The position numbers and the translations under genes are program-made. The notes beneath the pieces are model-generated. The model saw only the letters and a program-made list of their open reading frames with translations, was not told the origin of the DNA and made no database searches. Of a stretch of 64,000 nucleotides of DNA, positions 1-14,100 are shown one piece after another. Numbering within the stretch: the stretch's first letter is position 1; each line of letters begins with the position of its first letter. This DNA comes from Bugula neritina (taxonomy: Eukaryota > Bryozoa > Gymnolaemata > Cheilostomatida > Bugulidae): assembly GCA_964035545.1 (NCBI GenBank), contig OZ037765.1, positions 21,088,495-21,152,494 on the forward strand. Direction: 5' to 3'.

Positions 1-3000
1 ACTCTGCTATGGCACACGCTAAGGCTAGGATGACTCAGATGTCATCAGTTATACATGCCGAGAAAGATGCTGTCAAAGGCATGAGTGATTGGGCACCAGA
101 AGCTAGCAAGACTTCCATGGAGTCCAGCCATGTAAGTATATGAATAGATCTAACCTTCTTTAACTTCATTTAGTATGTAGTGGGTAATGTTATAGTATTT
201 ATTTTTCAAGTGCTTACAAAGTTTTATTTATGAAGTTGTAGGAAAGATTAGATACAGTCCTACATGCTACTTACTACTTAAACTTTGTACTGTATATTCT
301 TTGACAGTAATGTAAGGTGCAGTGGAACAAGTGTTAGAGATAACTACATTGAAACTTGACGACTTTGCTAAGAGCAATTGTTCTGAATTATTACAATATG
401 TAACTTATCAAATGTGTCCACTCAATACCAGAAAAAGCTATCTGTACCTTTAGGCTATTTGGATAGAGAAGAATGCCTAAATTATCATTAATTCCAATAG
501 ATTGTGTGATAGTAACAGAAAAAAACATATTAAATATTGGCTCAGTAGTAATACTAATAGATATACAACTTCATTTTATTGTATAAGTGCTTTTTTTACT
601 TTGGCCACTTATAAAATATAGCTAAACGGAATTATTAATTCTTACCTGTGTATCGCTTGCTCTGCAATGTCTGTTTGTCTCCTAGCAAGGAAGTCCTGCA
701 GAATCTCCAGCTCTCGAAGATCAGGTAGCACTTCCTCCTTCCCACAATGCCATGCTGTCTATTTTATAGATTTGTCAACATTTTTATTTACTCTTCCGCG
801 CACTTACCCTTCCATAATTTGGTGTTTGCCACGTGATCTTCTATAAATTTGACATCTCTCGCCTGTTGACACTAGAATGTGCTTTTATCTAAGCTTCAAT
901 TGTTTAAAATAATCTGGTCATTTATTACATAATTACAGGTTCCTGGCTGAAGTGTGATTATAATTGTCTATAAAACTAAGCTACTAATTCGATTATTCCT
1001 CACCTCAAGATACTTTCATTGCTCAATATGGTTTTATAAATATCATTTGTTTTGCAAGTTTTAGTTTGTTTTCAAATGTCACCTTTAATATATTCAATCA
1101 TGTCACAGTATAGTTTCGAGTCGCATCTTTGATGATGACTGAGTCATCCTGTATGGTGTGGAAAGGTGATGTTTGAAACTTACTGTTTTGTAAAACTGTC
1201 ATTTGACTTGAGCATAGCGCAATGCCATTAACCTGTCACTACATCTTGTGGAAGAAAACGTGATTTTAAACGTATTCAATGGGTAGTTGTATGCTAGAGA
1301 TTCATTCTGATTATAAGCTGAATATGAGAATTAGAAAATAAGAGCTTGTTTAATACCATCAGCAAAGAATTGTCAAATTGAAAACTGGGTTTCAACTTGT
1401 ATGTTGTAATGACAGTGCTGTGCATGCGACGGTATTATGCTTTATTTAAAATAAGTTATTGCGTTTTATGTAGTCCACTATGTCAAACATTGAGAGGGCT
1501 ATCAACAATGACGAGATATACAGCACCCCCACCCCTCTACCAAAGGCAGACACCACGTGGATTGAGGCTAGGGAGATTCTGGCTCATATTGACGAAGATA
1601 AGCAATATTCTGAAACTAAGAAAGATCTTCGATATGAGATCAGAGAAGTTCGGAGAGTGGTATGTCCCGTCACATTATGTCTAGCACCAGAATTACTTGT
1701 TCTCAGTCTAAAAAGCTCTTTGTTCCATTTATCGTCATATTTAAAACATGATGTTTTTGTTTTGATAATGTATATATGAAATTAGAATATGGAATTATTT
1801 GTGCACTAAAAGTGACTGTCTATTGCAAGTGGCTAATGTGGGCTTTTAGTTGCAAGGTTTGATGGAGAAGAATAAAACGGTGCCAGATATAGAGAAACTG
1901 CAGCACCATGACTTTGACCTGGATGTTGACGAGCAGCACCGACTACAGGCTACCGGAGATGCAGAAGTGAGCAGGGTAAGTATTGCTTCACCACATAATA
2001 ACCTGTCAATACATTGCCATTCTGTTTGGGTTAAGATTGTGTCAGTATAACTTGACTTCAATATTTTGGAGTATATATTTTAAATATTAGATTATTCGGT
2101 GAAAGATGTTTTATTTATTATAAAACTTTTTAATTATGCTCATATACTTTCAATCGGGTATAACGTTTGTAATGTTAGATTCGAGAGGCGATGGAGATGG
2201 AAAACCTCGCTAAACAGTATTTGACTTACCTGATAAAACAAGAGTGCTGGGACGCAATGGAGATTAAAGGTCGGAGTATTGAGGTAGGTTATAGATACAC
2301 TGAGGTTACACACACCAGTTATTTCTTAAAGCTTTCTTCAGTGCTTTTTTACAATTAGTTACCTATTGAAAATGGCCAGTTTTTACTTTATCCAACTTAG
2401 CCAAGCATCTTCACTGACACTCACATTGAGACTAAGATTATTTTTGGATCAAAATCAACTTAGCAATAGCTTAAGCTTGACTTGTTGTCCTTTGAAGTAG
2501 TCAATGGCTGGTAAGAATGAAAATAGTGACTAACAAAATTATGCAATTTAAAAATTTTACTTTTACTTTTAGCACCCTTTGAGTAAGTTATTTAATATAT
2601 ATGAAAGCAGTTGTTAGATAATAATAAAAACATGGGGGAGTAATTATTGCTAGTGAGTGTACACTGAAAATGTGCTCAGAAAAGGATTGCAAGACAATAA
2701 TTTTGTGATATGCTTGCGTTTTATGATGCAGAAAAATTTGGTAAGTTGATTACTTGGCCTAATCAACTTTTTGTCTAAATATTTTAAAGCTGTACACACA
2801 CTCCTACAGTGATTTACAATATTGACAGTGTCTTAGTTCTTTCTCATTTTCCAACAGAGAGGGTTAGACTGTCCATTTAGACTGCTTGATACTCTTTCAC
2901 TGGGTGTGTTGATGAATTCCAGGGGTTTGACATTCTATTGGAAGTGCAGAACTATCCCATGCAGAAGAGGAGCAGAGCGGAGTTAGATGAGTTAGCTAAG

Positions 3001-6000
3001 GCTGTTGCTACGAGACGAATTGAGATAGCTGAAGCCAGAGCTAGGGCCGACATGGTGGAGATGCCAGTACCCAAACCTTCCCAGACAACTGTAGGTCATT
3101 TCGTGTGTTACGTGTGCTTTCTTGATGAAATTATATAGTTTTAAGTCAAGTCAATCTTTGTTGCTTCATATCACAATAAATAACAAACTATTGGCTAAAC
3201 ACAGTATTTGCATTTGGATTTATGCAGTTTGTATGAATGTGAAATATTTAAACAAATATTTTAATTTCTCTGTTGGTGTTGCAATGGCTCAGTATAACTT
3301 TTTCATTTAATACAAAACACTTTATATTATGATAAGAATATTAGTTAATTATGTAGTAAACTTGTGATTTGTTAGATTGGTGCTGATGAAGAAGGTGAAG
3401 ATGATGAGGGTGGTGAGAGGGAGGCCCCGTCTATCACTGGGTCGATGGGTTCTCTCTTTGGAGGTAAAAGTGACCTGTTTTACAATCAGTTTGAACTTTA
3501 CAACAGAGAGCAGAAAGTCACGCAGATTATTCTCCTTAAAGACGCCATATTCAGAATCAAGATGACCTTCAACAAGGAGTTTGATGAAGTGCTGAGCAAG
3601 AAAGAGCAAGAACTGTCTAAGGTAAGTCTACAAAGTATATGTACAGGCAAAGTATATACACAGTTGTATCTTCAGTTATCATAGTTTGTAAAAATATAAC
3701 ATCGCGAGCTGCAAACAAATTTTAGAACTGAGCTTTTGTTCCTGAAAGCAGCAGAACATGTATCTGAAAATGCAGTTATAGTTAATGGTAAACTTATTTG
3801 GTGTTTTGCTAGCCTTTTAATATACTATGGTGTAAAAACTTACAAGATCGTTGTGCTAGTGTGAACAATACTGATTTAGATTGCTGAAAAGAACAAAAGA
3901 ATATCTAAAATTTATGAAGATTTGAACCTGTCTGATGAAGTGAAGACACATAGCATTAGCACCAAAGAGAAGCCAGAGCTTCTGCTGGCTGTTGATGATA
4001 GTGAGGTTAGTTTAGACTGAGCCCCTGCTAGATATGTTGTTATTCTGTACAGCTCACAGGGTTGCAGTCTTTAAGAAAATGTATTATCAGAAAAACACTT
4101 ATTAATGTATCATTGCATAAAGTTATACTACTGTTTAAAATATCTAGACATGACTTGTTTATTTGTACGATTATCCATAATATTAGTTTCAGCTGTGTAA
4201 ATCTTTTAAAACAAAAATCTATTGTCATTTCTCTGTAATTTCCTCCCCCTTCCCCATTAACTAAAAGACACTTTTATGATGAATAGGTTATATTTTTTAG
4301 TTATTATCTAAGCTTTATCTGCCCATTCGGCTATTTTGTTTTTAATTTTGCTGATTAATATAAAATTGAAAAGATGAATTTATCATTCTGGTACTAAATT
4401 GAGATATAATAAATAAATCAGGTGACCTTATGCAGAGTCTAGTACTGTCTATGTACTGTACTAACAGTATATATTTATCTTGTTATGTGTTTAGGCTTTA
4501 TACACTGTAGTGCAAAAATGTTTATTAAATGCCATATTACACATGTATTGTAAGTTTTAAATTTTTTAACTTGCTTTTGTAAAAATTTAATTAACTTTGT
4601 TTTTATGATGAAAAAGTTATTATTTGTGAATATTTTGCAGGTAAAAGTGGAGAAATACCTCACACCAGAGCAGCAGAAAGCAAAGGAAGAGTTTGAGAAG
4701 TCCGAAGAAGAAAGAAGGAAAAGGGAGCAGGGAGATAATGCGAGGGAGAGGGCTTTAGATCAGATGATGGGCGGAGTTTTGGAAATAAGAAAAGAAGATG
4801 AGCTCAAGAAGGACATTCCAGTTCCAGGATTCATGTTGACCAAAGAAGAAAATGATTTTACAGAAGAAGAACAGAAGTTTCATAAGGAATACGAAAGGAA
4901 AGTGAAGGAGCTCAATGAAGAGCGAGAAAAATATAGAAAGGTACCACGGAATTGCATCATAGGTTTTGTTGGGTTATCAAATTGTTGCTAATCATTTAAG
5001 CAAAGTAATCATTAACACATAATCATTTATTAAACTTTCCTTTTTATTTGCTCAGCAATGTATATATGCCGATGCTTGCAGATTAGAACTAAGCAGTAGT
5101 ATGAAAAATTGAAGTATGTCATTGTTTTAATCAACATCTATAGCATTAGTCTTTACTTTTTGCAACATTACTGGAAGCTTCTCAGTGGTAGACATGGCCA
5201 GATAATTAGCATGGCTTCTCTAGACTCGATGGTACATTATTTACAGCAACTGGAGGCAGAGTTGAAGAAAATACAACAGCTGATCGCCGAAGCAGAACAG
5301 GCATTCAATGATCTTCTAAAAATGCTGTTTACTAAAAAGTTGAAAATAGAAATGGTCATTTGCCAAGAAGAGCTCAAGATATTAAGACTTCAGTGGGGAC
5401 TGATGTTTGAGCAGTCACTGCAGACATCTGAACAGCAGCTTATTGCTGCCATCGAGCACAAAAAACAACTTAAGGTCTGCTATTTGTAAACAATATGATT
5501 AATGCTGGTGCTGGAATAGCATTTTTTTGTCTAGAAAATTACAGAGTTACTCACATTCTGTGTGTAATGAATATTTTATTCTAACTTGAAATATGATTTG
5601 GGGTTTTGTAGCAATTGGCTGCGGAAGCTTTTATTATTGCTCGAAAGAACGTTGACAACTTTAAAGAGGGCTACGATATACTAGTAGCAGAAGATAAAGT
5701 GATGGATAAAGGATTCAAAAGAGAGTTTGGTGACTTGCCTGCCTTGCAGAATGATCTCTTGTATAAACTGTTTAGAAAAAGACCAAGGTAAAATAGTTTA
5801 TACAAATATCGTGTGTTTTTATAGCTTGGAGTTAAACATAAGTAGCCACTGTAAAAAATTAAAAGAGAAAAAAGTTAACCAATACTAAAAAGGCATGCTA
5901 TTACAGGTTCAGCTTTTTGGCAAAAAGTTAGATTTTTTTACTTTGCTAAACTGAAAAGTTGAGAGGTTTTTTCATTAATCCTACTTTGCTCTGTTGATCT

Positions 6001-9000
6001 ATTATGTTTTATGAGGTTTACTTACTATTTTCAGGGGCACAAAACTCCTGCATACCAGAGGAGAGACGCCGATTCTCGACGCAAACAGTGGAAATCCTTT
6101 CGCTGAGAGACCTTCCACTGCCCGACAGAACATGATGCAGAGACACTCACTAGAGTCAGCTCTTGTTGACCTTGATAAGCCAATCAACATGCCTGAAGGG
6201 GTTGATGAGTCAGCATGGCAGCGCCTATGTGTTTATAGGAAAGCTAAAATTGAGAGTGAAATGCTGGTAACTACTTAATGATGTGTTAAAGTCATATTTG
6301 TAATCAGCTGTCAAAATTTACAGAAATTTAATTTTTAATTTCATTTTTTCTAAATTTAAGAAAATATTTTATTTGAGTGCGGGTCAATTGTGGGCTTATT
6401 AAAAATTTGACCGTGGCCTTCATAAACTCAGGATGACTCATGTTTACAGTATTTGTGATGCAAGTAGCTTCAATAAAGTGAACTTTTTGAGATGATTGCA
6501 CTTTGGAGCTGGTGAAAATGTAGCTGTGAATGTTTAGGTTAGACAGAAAGCACTTATAATGGCCGAGATGATGTCATTTCAACAAAAGAGGCAGGATGAG
6601 GATTATAAGCTGGCGGAAGAGATTGAAGACTTGAATCAGGAGCTCAGCAAGTGAGTTCTTGTACTGAGATGCACTTATACCACTTTTTATATGTAAATAT
6701 CTTCAGGTGTAGGAGCATAATAAGCTTTGAGTTTAAATATTTGAAGTAAAAAGGCTCTTTTGCTATTTGCATACATATTAAATCAGTACTAGGAGCAGTG
6801 GTGGTCTAAGGGTTAGAGTGTTGGATCAGTAAACACAAGGTCAGTGGTTCATCGCCAATAAAGGCTATTAGTCATGTTGAGAATGGCATTCAGTCACAAT
6901 TGCTCCTTTGTCCCATCTGAATAAGTCCTTTGGCCCGATTTAAAAATCCCTTTTCATCATCAGTGGGATGATGACTATAAACCCTATTAAGTTTTTTCTA
7001 TGTTAAATCGGTACTTTTTAAACAGTGAAGAGATAGAATAAATGAAGTTTCTAGTTCAGCTAAAAAGAATCTCAACTTTTTATTAAAAGGTTACGAGACA
7101 TCTTACAGCGCCACTCCTTAAACATACAAGTGCAGCTGTTGATGAAACAAGGTCAGGTGGAACTTGATGCCGGAAAGTTTATCCACGACTACAAAGACAG
7201 CGTTCTCATTCACCGGGTTGTGGTTGAAGACCTTAATGGAAAAATTAAGGTTAGAGTGAAGTTACCTTGTATCATAAATATAAAGTTTTATGTAGAAGTT
7301 ATTGTTGTTGTTTTGCCATTCTCATCTTTCTGTTTCAATCATTTGCTACACTCTTACTAGGTTTTTATGCAGTATTTTAATCTGTGGACCTATGCTTAGT
7401 AATATGTATTTTATAGTATTTCATGGCAGCTAACAATGAAGCCATTTTTCTGACTACCTATGATTTTAAAGTATATTTTATAACCTATTTACAGGCTTTA
7501 GGAGAGAGCAAGATTGCTAGTATGACAGAGAGTAAAGATTTCAGAAAAGGTATTATTCAGCTGGAATGGGAACACAAGAAAAATCTCATGAAAATCGAAG
7601 ACCTCAAAAACAAGATGAGAATAATAAGTATGATGAAAGTGACGAGAGAAATTCAGGCCTATCTCAGTGAAGAGGATCATGATGCTAAGATAGCGCAAGA
7701 AGTTGATATTCTAGAGCAAACTATTGTCATGCAAAACAAGGTAGGTCATGTGATGTACACAGTTTACAGTTTCAGCAACGTTATACATGGTACACCCATA
7801 TCCTTATAAACAAGAGTTGCACGAGGAACTCTACAAGGATATTCATAGTTTATATTGATTAGTAGGTCATATTAAAATAGTAGCCTATGATAAGGTCACT
7901 TTCTTTATAGAATTTTTTAACTTTGCAATGCAATGAGCTGCATTTATTTTACCAGTATGAATACTAGTAAATTTGTTAAAATTTAACACCAGAAAAGTCA
8001 TTTATTTTGAAGTTGCATGCTATTTCTAGATGTACTTTTGGAAAAAAGTTAAGTTACCAAGTTGCTTTTTGTTTTGAGAGCTATTTTAGCATAACATTTT
8101 TGAAGTGTACAGAATATATTATACATGTAGCTTCCAATCCATATTAGAGCTGCTATTTCGATACTTTGGACTTTCACTGTATATTATGTAGCATCATGAA
8201 GTTAATGTGAATGCAAAGAAAAAAATATCTCAAGATCTGAAACGAATGATAAAAGACAGGGAGATTGAAAACAACGTTCTCCTTCATGAGATTGAAGAGC
8301 TGAATGTCAGTGTGAATGAACGTCAACACATCCATGCAGCTAGTAGTAAGTTTAATATCAGTATCAACAAATACCATTTTGCTTTAGTTTTTCTATGGTT
8401 TGTATTGTGTAAGTGATGATGGGGAGAGATAATAAATTGAAAATTGTTTGATTTTATTGATTTTGTTGATTCAAGGAATTCGTAGAAATATGTTAAGGTT
8501 GCCATTTACTTTGGCAGTATTTTTACTCACTACATACTAGAATCTTCTGATTTGACAATATGTTAAAGAGAATCATATTATTAGTAAATACTTACAAAAA
8601 TGAAAAAACAATTTAGACAAACTCTAATTTGGTCACTTGATTAGAAAATTTATGACCTTGAACCTACTGTAGTCAAGATACAAGTAATAAAAGGTAGAAG
8701 TTTATAGTTCTGCAGTTTGAGTCTAAATTGGGAGTTTTCTCTAGTGTTTTATGTAGCTGATACTTCACATAATGTAACCAGATTTCACAAGAATATCACC
8801 TGTATGATAGATAATTTGTAATACTTATAAAGAACCAATGAATTTATTTTTTCTGCTTAGTAAACAATATGCGTAAGTATATTTCTGTTTTCAATTTTAT
8901 TCTTGTAAACGTGTCTTCTGTATGCCTTTCCGCTTGGCCTTGTACCTGGCTAGTTGCAAGTTTCTTTCTCTACCTTTAACTGTAGTATATAATGACATAT

Positions 9001-9626
9001 TAATCTTGTCCAGTATTTTATAAATATAGCTTATAAATTATAAGATGTATCTAATTATAGGATTATTTATAACATAATAATTGTTATATAGTATATTTTC
9101 CTATTAGAATTGTAGTACATGTGTGTATCTTTCAAAGGCTTGGTATGTCTAACCTTATGCTTTCCATAAACAATGACAAATTAATGTTGAATAATTCACA
9201 TTTTGTTATTTGTCTCCTATTTTAATAACACAAAATGCATGCTATGTGTTACAAACAGTTACACTGTTAATCCTTATACACTGTTATAGCTATAATTAAA
9301 TATAATTATGTAGATTTCACTTTACCTTCTTTGAGAATACACTCAATGTGTGCTGTTGCTAGTAGTTTAGCTCCAGTTGATGTGCTGCTCTCTATTAAAG
9401 TCGCTACATTACCTGCTACACTAAAAAAAATCAGCACGCATTGAACATATTTTTAGCTGATAAGAATTTGGAGACAATGAGAGAGAAGAGATACCAGGAG
9501 ATAGTGCAGCGGCGAAAGTTGGTAGACTTGGCTAAAGCACAAGCCAATGAGGTGGCAGTGTTACGGGCAGAAGTTGAAAGATTAAGAATGCGAACCTTCC
9601 CAGCGCTGGTACAGGTGGAGAGGTAG
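1..9626 (+). CDS. CFAP43: CFAP43, C-terminal part (5' end outside window), 16 exons
   Basis: Cilia- and flagella-associated protein 43. In the family, CFAP43 works with CFAP44 in the tether/tetherhead complex that links the I1/f inner dynein motor domains to the axonemal doublet; it is needed for sperm flagella and motile cilia. Exons read: <1-131, 1474-1659, 1850-1975, 2179-2283, 2923-3090, 3376-3621, 3880-4005, 4641-4940, 5247-5474, 5612-5787, 6035-6266, 6538-6650, 7090-7249, 7495-7740, 8192-8345, 9457-9626. All junctions are GT-AG and keep one frame, giving about 954 residues of charged, mostly helical coiled coil. Recognised family stretches are MENLAKQYL (exon 2179), [13 protein letters not shown] (exon 4641), CQEELKIL (exon 5247) and the C-terminal [10 protein letters not shown] just before the TAG at 9624. 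Vertebrate CFAP43 is about 1,660 residues, so the N-terminal WD40 half is missing upstream. I am sure of the family; the least certain junction is 131 to 1474. Confidence 0.93.
132..1473 (+). other. CFAP43 intron with a candidate antisense exon pair
   Basis: This 1.3-kb intron starts with a strong GTAAGT donor and ends with TTTTATGTAG. On the + strand I see no further CFAP43 exon. On the - strand, at 646-862, there are two phase-compatible exon-like segments, described separately. Confidence 0.6.
646..862 (-). CDS. Possible antisense exon pair, product not recognised
   Basis: Two - strand segments look like coding exons inside the CFAP43 intron. Segment 862-808 follows an AACAG acceptor, encodes 18 residues plus one base (ending ANTKLWKG across the junction), and has a strong GTAAGT donor. 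Segment 754-646 follows an ACAG acceptor, encodes 35 residues in the matching phase (containing [17 protein letters not shown]), and ends at a GTAAGA donor. The intron between them is only 53 bp. I do not recognise the protein, find no start, stop or partner exon, and cannot exclude chance or a captured gene fragment. An alternative acceptor (TTTATAG) at about 847 would also be usable with a different upstream phase. Confidence 0.25.
6789..6965 (+). repeat. tRNA-derived SINE in a CFAP43 intron
   Basis: The head resembles a tRNA: GTGGTCTAAGGGTTAGA matches the pol III box A region, and GGTTCATCGCC 40-odd bases later matches box B (GGTTCRANNCC). The body continues with CATTCAGTC and a tail around TTTAAAAATCCCTTTTCA. 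A second copy with the same head and body lies inverted at 47385-47553, which shows this is a dispersed family and not a tRNA gene. It sits between the exons ending at 6650 and starting at 7090 and does not touch a splice site. Edges are approximate. Confidence 0.75.
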
Positions 9627-9818
9627 AGTAAAGCAGGAAATATTACAGATCCTTGCTGTGAATATACAGTGACTCAATTATGGATGACCTAAAATTGGCA
9701 GGAAAAACATGAGAAAAATTTATAATTTATTATGTATTTATTATCTTTTTTACAGTCTACTCCAATATTTATGTTTCAATTGCTGTATTATTGCATATTA
9801 TACTTAAAATTTATGCCT

Positions 9819-9828
9819 AATAAATAAA
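9819..9828 (+). terminator. Poly(A) signal(s) of CFAP43
   Basis: Two overlapping AATAAA hexamers lie about 195 bp after the CFAP43 stop codon and are followed by a T-rich stretch with TGTTC, as expected of a cleavage and polyadenylation site. Confidence 0.6.
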
Positions 9829-9829
9829 A

Positions 9830-11109
9830 CGTTTGGAACAAAAAGTGATTTTGTTCAATGAATGGAAGTTATACAATCATGAGAATATCTTTAGTTCAAC
9901 TGTGATTAAATACCTAACTAATGGTGCAACATTTAATATCAACAAATGCAGCATATTATTATGGTGGGTTCTAGAATAACAGTTGAATTATATATCTGTT
10001 CCAAGGAATTTTTGTTGAAGGACAGAAATGGGATAAAATCTGGTTGTTGAAAACTATGTTAAATTTGTTTTAAAATTCATCAAAAGAATCTTTCAAGCAT
10101 TTGTAATATTTTGAAAAACGCAACCACTTTATTTCCCAGTGTAGCAAATTAGTTGCAGATCGAACTGTGACCCCAAATACACAACTTTCCTAAAACTACA
10201 GCCCAGATTTTGCCTGATCAGTCAATAATCAGTACTCTTATGGTTTCACCTCCACACAATGCTTGGGATAGTAACCTTCAATACAATGCCTAGTCTTCAG
10301 TTGCTTTTAGTGACTTGAATGATTATTTTGAATAGACTGGCTGAAACAAATTTATCTTGGTTTGGCATGTTACGGTGGCAGTAACGGTGATTTTGGCCAT
10401 TATTTAAAACTCGCTCACAAGAGTTTATGTCTCTTCAGCTCAATAATGTTTAGGTGATGATGGTTAGGTTTCAAAACAGATCATTGGTGAAAGGTTTTTC
10501 GTATGAAGATTTCACAATCTTATCAGACACAGGATACAAAATTTAGTTTTGGCAACTATTCTCAGGAAACTTTCTGAAAAGAAGCTACTTTATCATATAT
10601 TGAAAATAGCTGTGTGTATTATAAATGCTAATTGTATGAGCTAACAGCATAATATATTAAAAAATATTGTCTGTTGTGTGAACAGTTTATAAAATCAAAG
10701 AAATTTTGTAAGATAACGTTCAAATAGAAATGGTGCATTAGTTGAGCTTTTTTTTAAAATCAGCTCTTAAAATATTAAAATAGCGATATAACATTACTTC
10801 ATTATAAAGCAAGATTAAAATATGCAGAATGTGGTAGAATAAAGATAAAATCACCGAATGACATGAATATAAATCTAAGAATCTACAGGATATCAAAATA
10901 ACATTATGTATACAAAGTTGTAAATAACTTCATGATAATAAATGCACCATTTTTTTAGGCAATTCAGATAAACTCTTCTTTATGAACCGAATACATAGAA
11001 CATCATAAAATGGCACTCTAATAGAACAGAACGTGGCAAGGATTGACAAATAGTAAGTAAAAGTGACAAGTATTTTTCAGTAACTACACTGTAGCAGTAT
11101 GGAGCAGCT
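9830..11109. other. Convergent intergenic region
   Basis: Noncoding AT-rich DNA between the convergent ends of CFAP43 and nuclear receptor A; it must hold the receptor's 3'UTR. I see no coding segment, repeat family or RNA gene in it, and no clear AATAAA for the - strand gene. Confidence 0.5.
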
Positions 11110-14100
11110 TTACTTTAAAGCCGACAAGTCAAATACTTCTAGCAGTAGAGGATCTAGTCTGGAAGCATCACATTGTAGAAAGGCTTTACTGTGTTTGAAC
11201 GTATACGATCTTGTAGCAGTAACAAAGCCTAAGATTTTTGCAAACAGATCAAATGCTGTCTGCCAATCGTGGTTGACCTCCAAGTAGTGTTTGAGTATAT
11301 TGATGTATTTATCCTGAGCTGAGGATGTGAGAGCTCGTGTACCAACTGATGCGTAGTGTGGAGTGAAGAGAAGTATGCATTGTATGATAGCTATGATGGT
11401 TCTATCTGAACCAATAGTCTGTTTGATAGAACTGATGAGTCTGATGTGCTCTTCCTGTATGTCACTATCCACATCATCAAACGCCGCGTTGAGAACTTGG
11501 GCTGGTGTTTCCGTGCCATCGTCGTGCATCCACTTGCCTTTCTCAATGCTAAACATTTGTGCTGAACGCCAGGTTATACAATCCAAGAGTGAACCTGCAT
11601 CAACATCACAAGTAAATGTACTACCAGAATATTGCATAGCTCATCAACCAGACAAAATATAGACTGTGGTAAGCAAATGTTAAAGTAGGCCAGGCTAAAG
11701 AAAGTTTATCACCTAGAGACAAAAGAATGTCATTTTTTAGGACTTTTATTTGTTATTATTCTTTATATTTGTTATGTAATTGACTAACATAATACAATGT
11801 ATATTGCCTAAACAGCTCACTACTAAATTTTTAGTCCCTTTAAAATAAACTTCTTCAGGTGATTTTCCTGCTAACCAGAAAACATAAATAATCTCCAATT
11901 TTGCTTGAGCCCAGCAACATCGAAACAACAAAATTTTTCTTTACTTTTTGACATGCATTTATTCTATTGATTTATTTGATGGCGCCAATCCAGTTTTTAA
12001 ATAAAAATGAGAATGCAGAAGTTAACAACATTTGGTATCACAATTATTGTTTCACAGCAGAAGTCTATTACAATAAGGAACTAGATCTGTGATTGGTGGT
12101 ATAGAAGTTGCTCTATGATTCAACACAAGCATATGAACAACTGATTGACCACATAAAACTGTATACGTATAAAGCTTCCTTATGCATAATTAGAAACAAA
12201 TGAGCAAAAAACTATGACAAAACTTCTAAAACATGGAGATTTACGTACACTCTCCATTTTAGATACTAAACCATAACGCAGATTTTAATTTTCCCAAACA
12301 AGGAAATGGGGGTAAAAGCTAGTTATGAAAACCAAGTTTGATTTATAAAGCAAAAAGACTGGTTATATTATCATGATGTAAATGACGCATAATTATAACT
12401 CAACATCCATCGCGTATTCTAAATATACCCAACAATTAAAAGCATACAATAAATATGAGGCTGCATCTTCCTACCCTTGAGCAGAGTGACCTGCGCACTT
12501 TGAGGCAAAGCTGTGAAGTCTTCCAGTTTCTTAGCAAACTTGATGAGCAGTTTGACAAGAACTCCGATGTGATTCATGAGAGCTTCTAGGGAAGTTTTCT
12601 CAACTTGCAACGGAACCTCTTCTGCTGTTGAACCTATACACAGAGACAGCACTATTTCAACACAACTTCCTTTTTTGGCACTTGACTAAAGTAGGATATA
12701 TAGTTGCAGTGACTGAGTCTACGCTACTCAGCAAATCTCCACAGCGAGTCCTTCAAATTTCTTTCTGAACCTCGGTTTGGGCTAATTTCACCATTACCTG
12801 CACAACTGACCAGGGGTAAGGGTAGTTGCTGTAAAATATTTGTCCCCACTGGGAATTAAACACAAAATCTAACCATTACACCACAGGGGCCACTGGGTAA
12901 ACTTAACACTACAGTTCCTTATATTAAATAATCTGAAACTTTCTAGCAGACCAACTCCAGAACTTGGTTGAAATACAGAAGCAACTAAGACCCAATGCTT
13001 TACTATTACCCCCCCCCCCAACCTGTGGGTAGACAAATTCGGAGACACCTGGAAACAGCCACGGAGTCCCTGCAACACTTACCAAAGCTACTGTAGTATG
13101 CGCTGTGAATATTCTGTATCAGGTTCAATGAACCATCTCCCAGCACCCTTCTGCCAGTGCACTCATGCTCTAGAGGAATGTCCACAGCTGTCCTGGGATA
13201 CTGTAAGTTAATGCAAACAGATCATGTGCTGTATACAGAATATCCTTGTTTCCTCTATTTGTTGCTTAATGCAGAAATACAAAAAATGTAGAATTATTAG
13301 TATTACGATGAAATGATCAATCCTTCTTAGTGGATATCTCTATTTCTAGAAGACCATTACTTTAACTTCAGTATTATGTTTCACTCACATTGACAGGCAG
13401 GGCAACAAATAATTTTAAAATTATCTGTAAATCTGACTGGCTTAGAGGTGGTTTCTCTGTATCTAGCTATTTCACAAAGAATTATTGCTAACATCATAAA
13501 CTGGCAATAAGCCTGCAACTATGAATCTAAAATGCTATTGGCTAATTTATTTCATGTTACAAGATCCTCAGCAATTAATATTCAGCTACTTTTTGACAAA
13601 TGACCCTTGCACTCACTTCTTATAGAGCTTTACCTGGACAAAGTAGCTTTTTCATCAAACCTTGGGGTATTTAGTATAGTAGTAATGAGGGCATAATTAA
13701 TATGGGCATCTTATCCGATAATTCAGATAACATGTTGTGTAAACAGTCAAGCAATTCATTATCTTTTACTGATACATGTTTGGGAAACACCAGCCTCTAA
13801 CATGAGAGGATATGTTAACATCAGCTTATAGGAGTATGTGCATATTATCCATAAACTTACCTTATAGTTGGTGGACCACTGGGTATTGCTTGGAGTTATG
13901 CTTTCCATCTACAACATTGTAAAGCACAATATTAATGTTATTTACAAATAGAAGATTATAAAGTAGAAAAGGTTACATGATACTATATGAACACAAGTGC
14001 TCAAAGCCTTAAACATTCTAGGAATCCATGTTATTTTGAAATGGTCAATCACTTTTAAGTAAAAGAACATGTTTTGTTAGTTGCATCTGAAAGATTTGTA

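Noticed and set aside
7423-7494. Extension of the CFAP43 exon at 7495 upstream to an ATG at 7423
   Set aside because: TTTACAG at 7488-7494 is a good acceptor, the upstream codons lack coiled-coil character, and phase 0 from the previous exon fits the start at 7495.
11363-11662. 99-codon + strand frame
   Set aside because: It is the complement of the receptor A ligand-binding exon, which has recognisable helices and an AF-2 motif; the + strand product has none.
12820-12893. Functional tRNA gene on the - strand
   Set aside because: The 5' half resembles a tRNA but box B is decayed and no 3' acceptor-stem partner is evident, so a SINE head or tRNA pseudogene is more likely.
12961-13020. Poly-C run of about 11 bases
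   Set aside because: A lone homopolymer with no associated element; probably a simple slippage tract.
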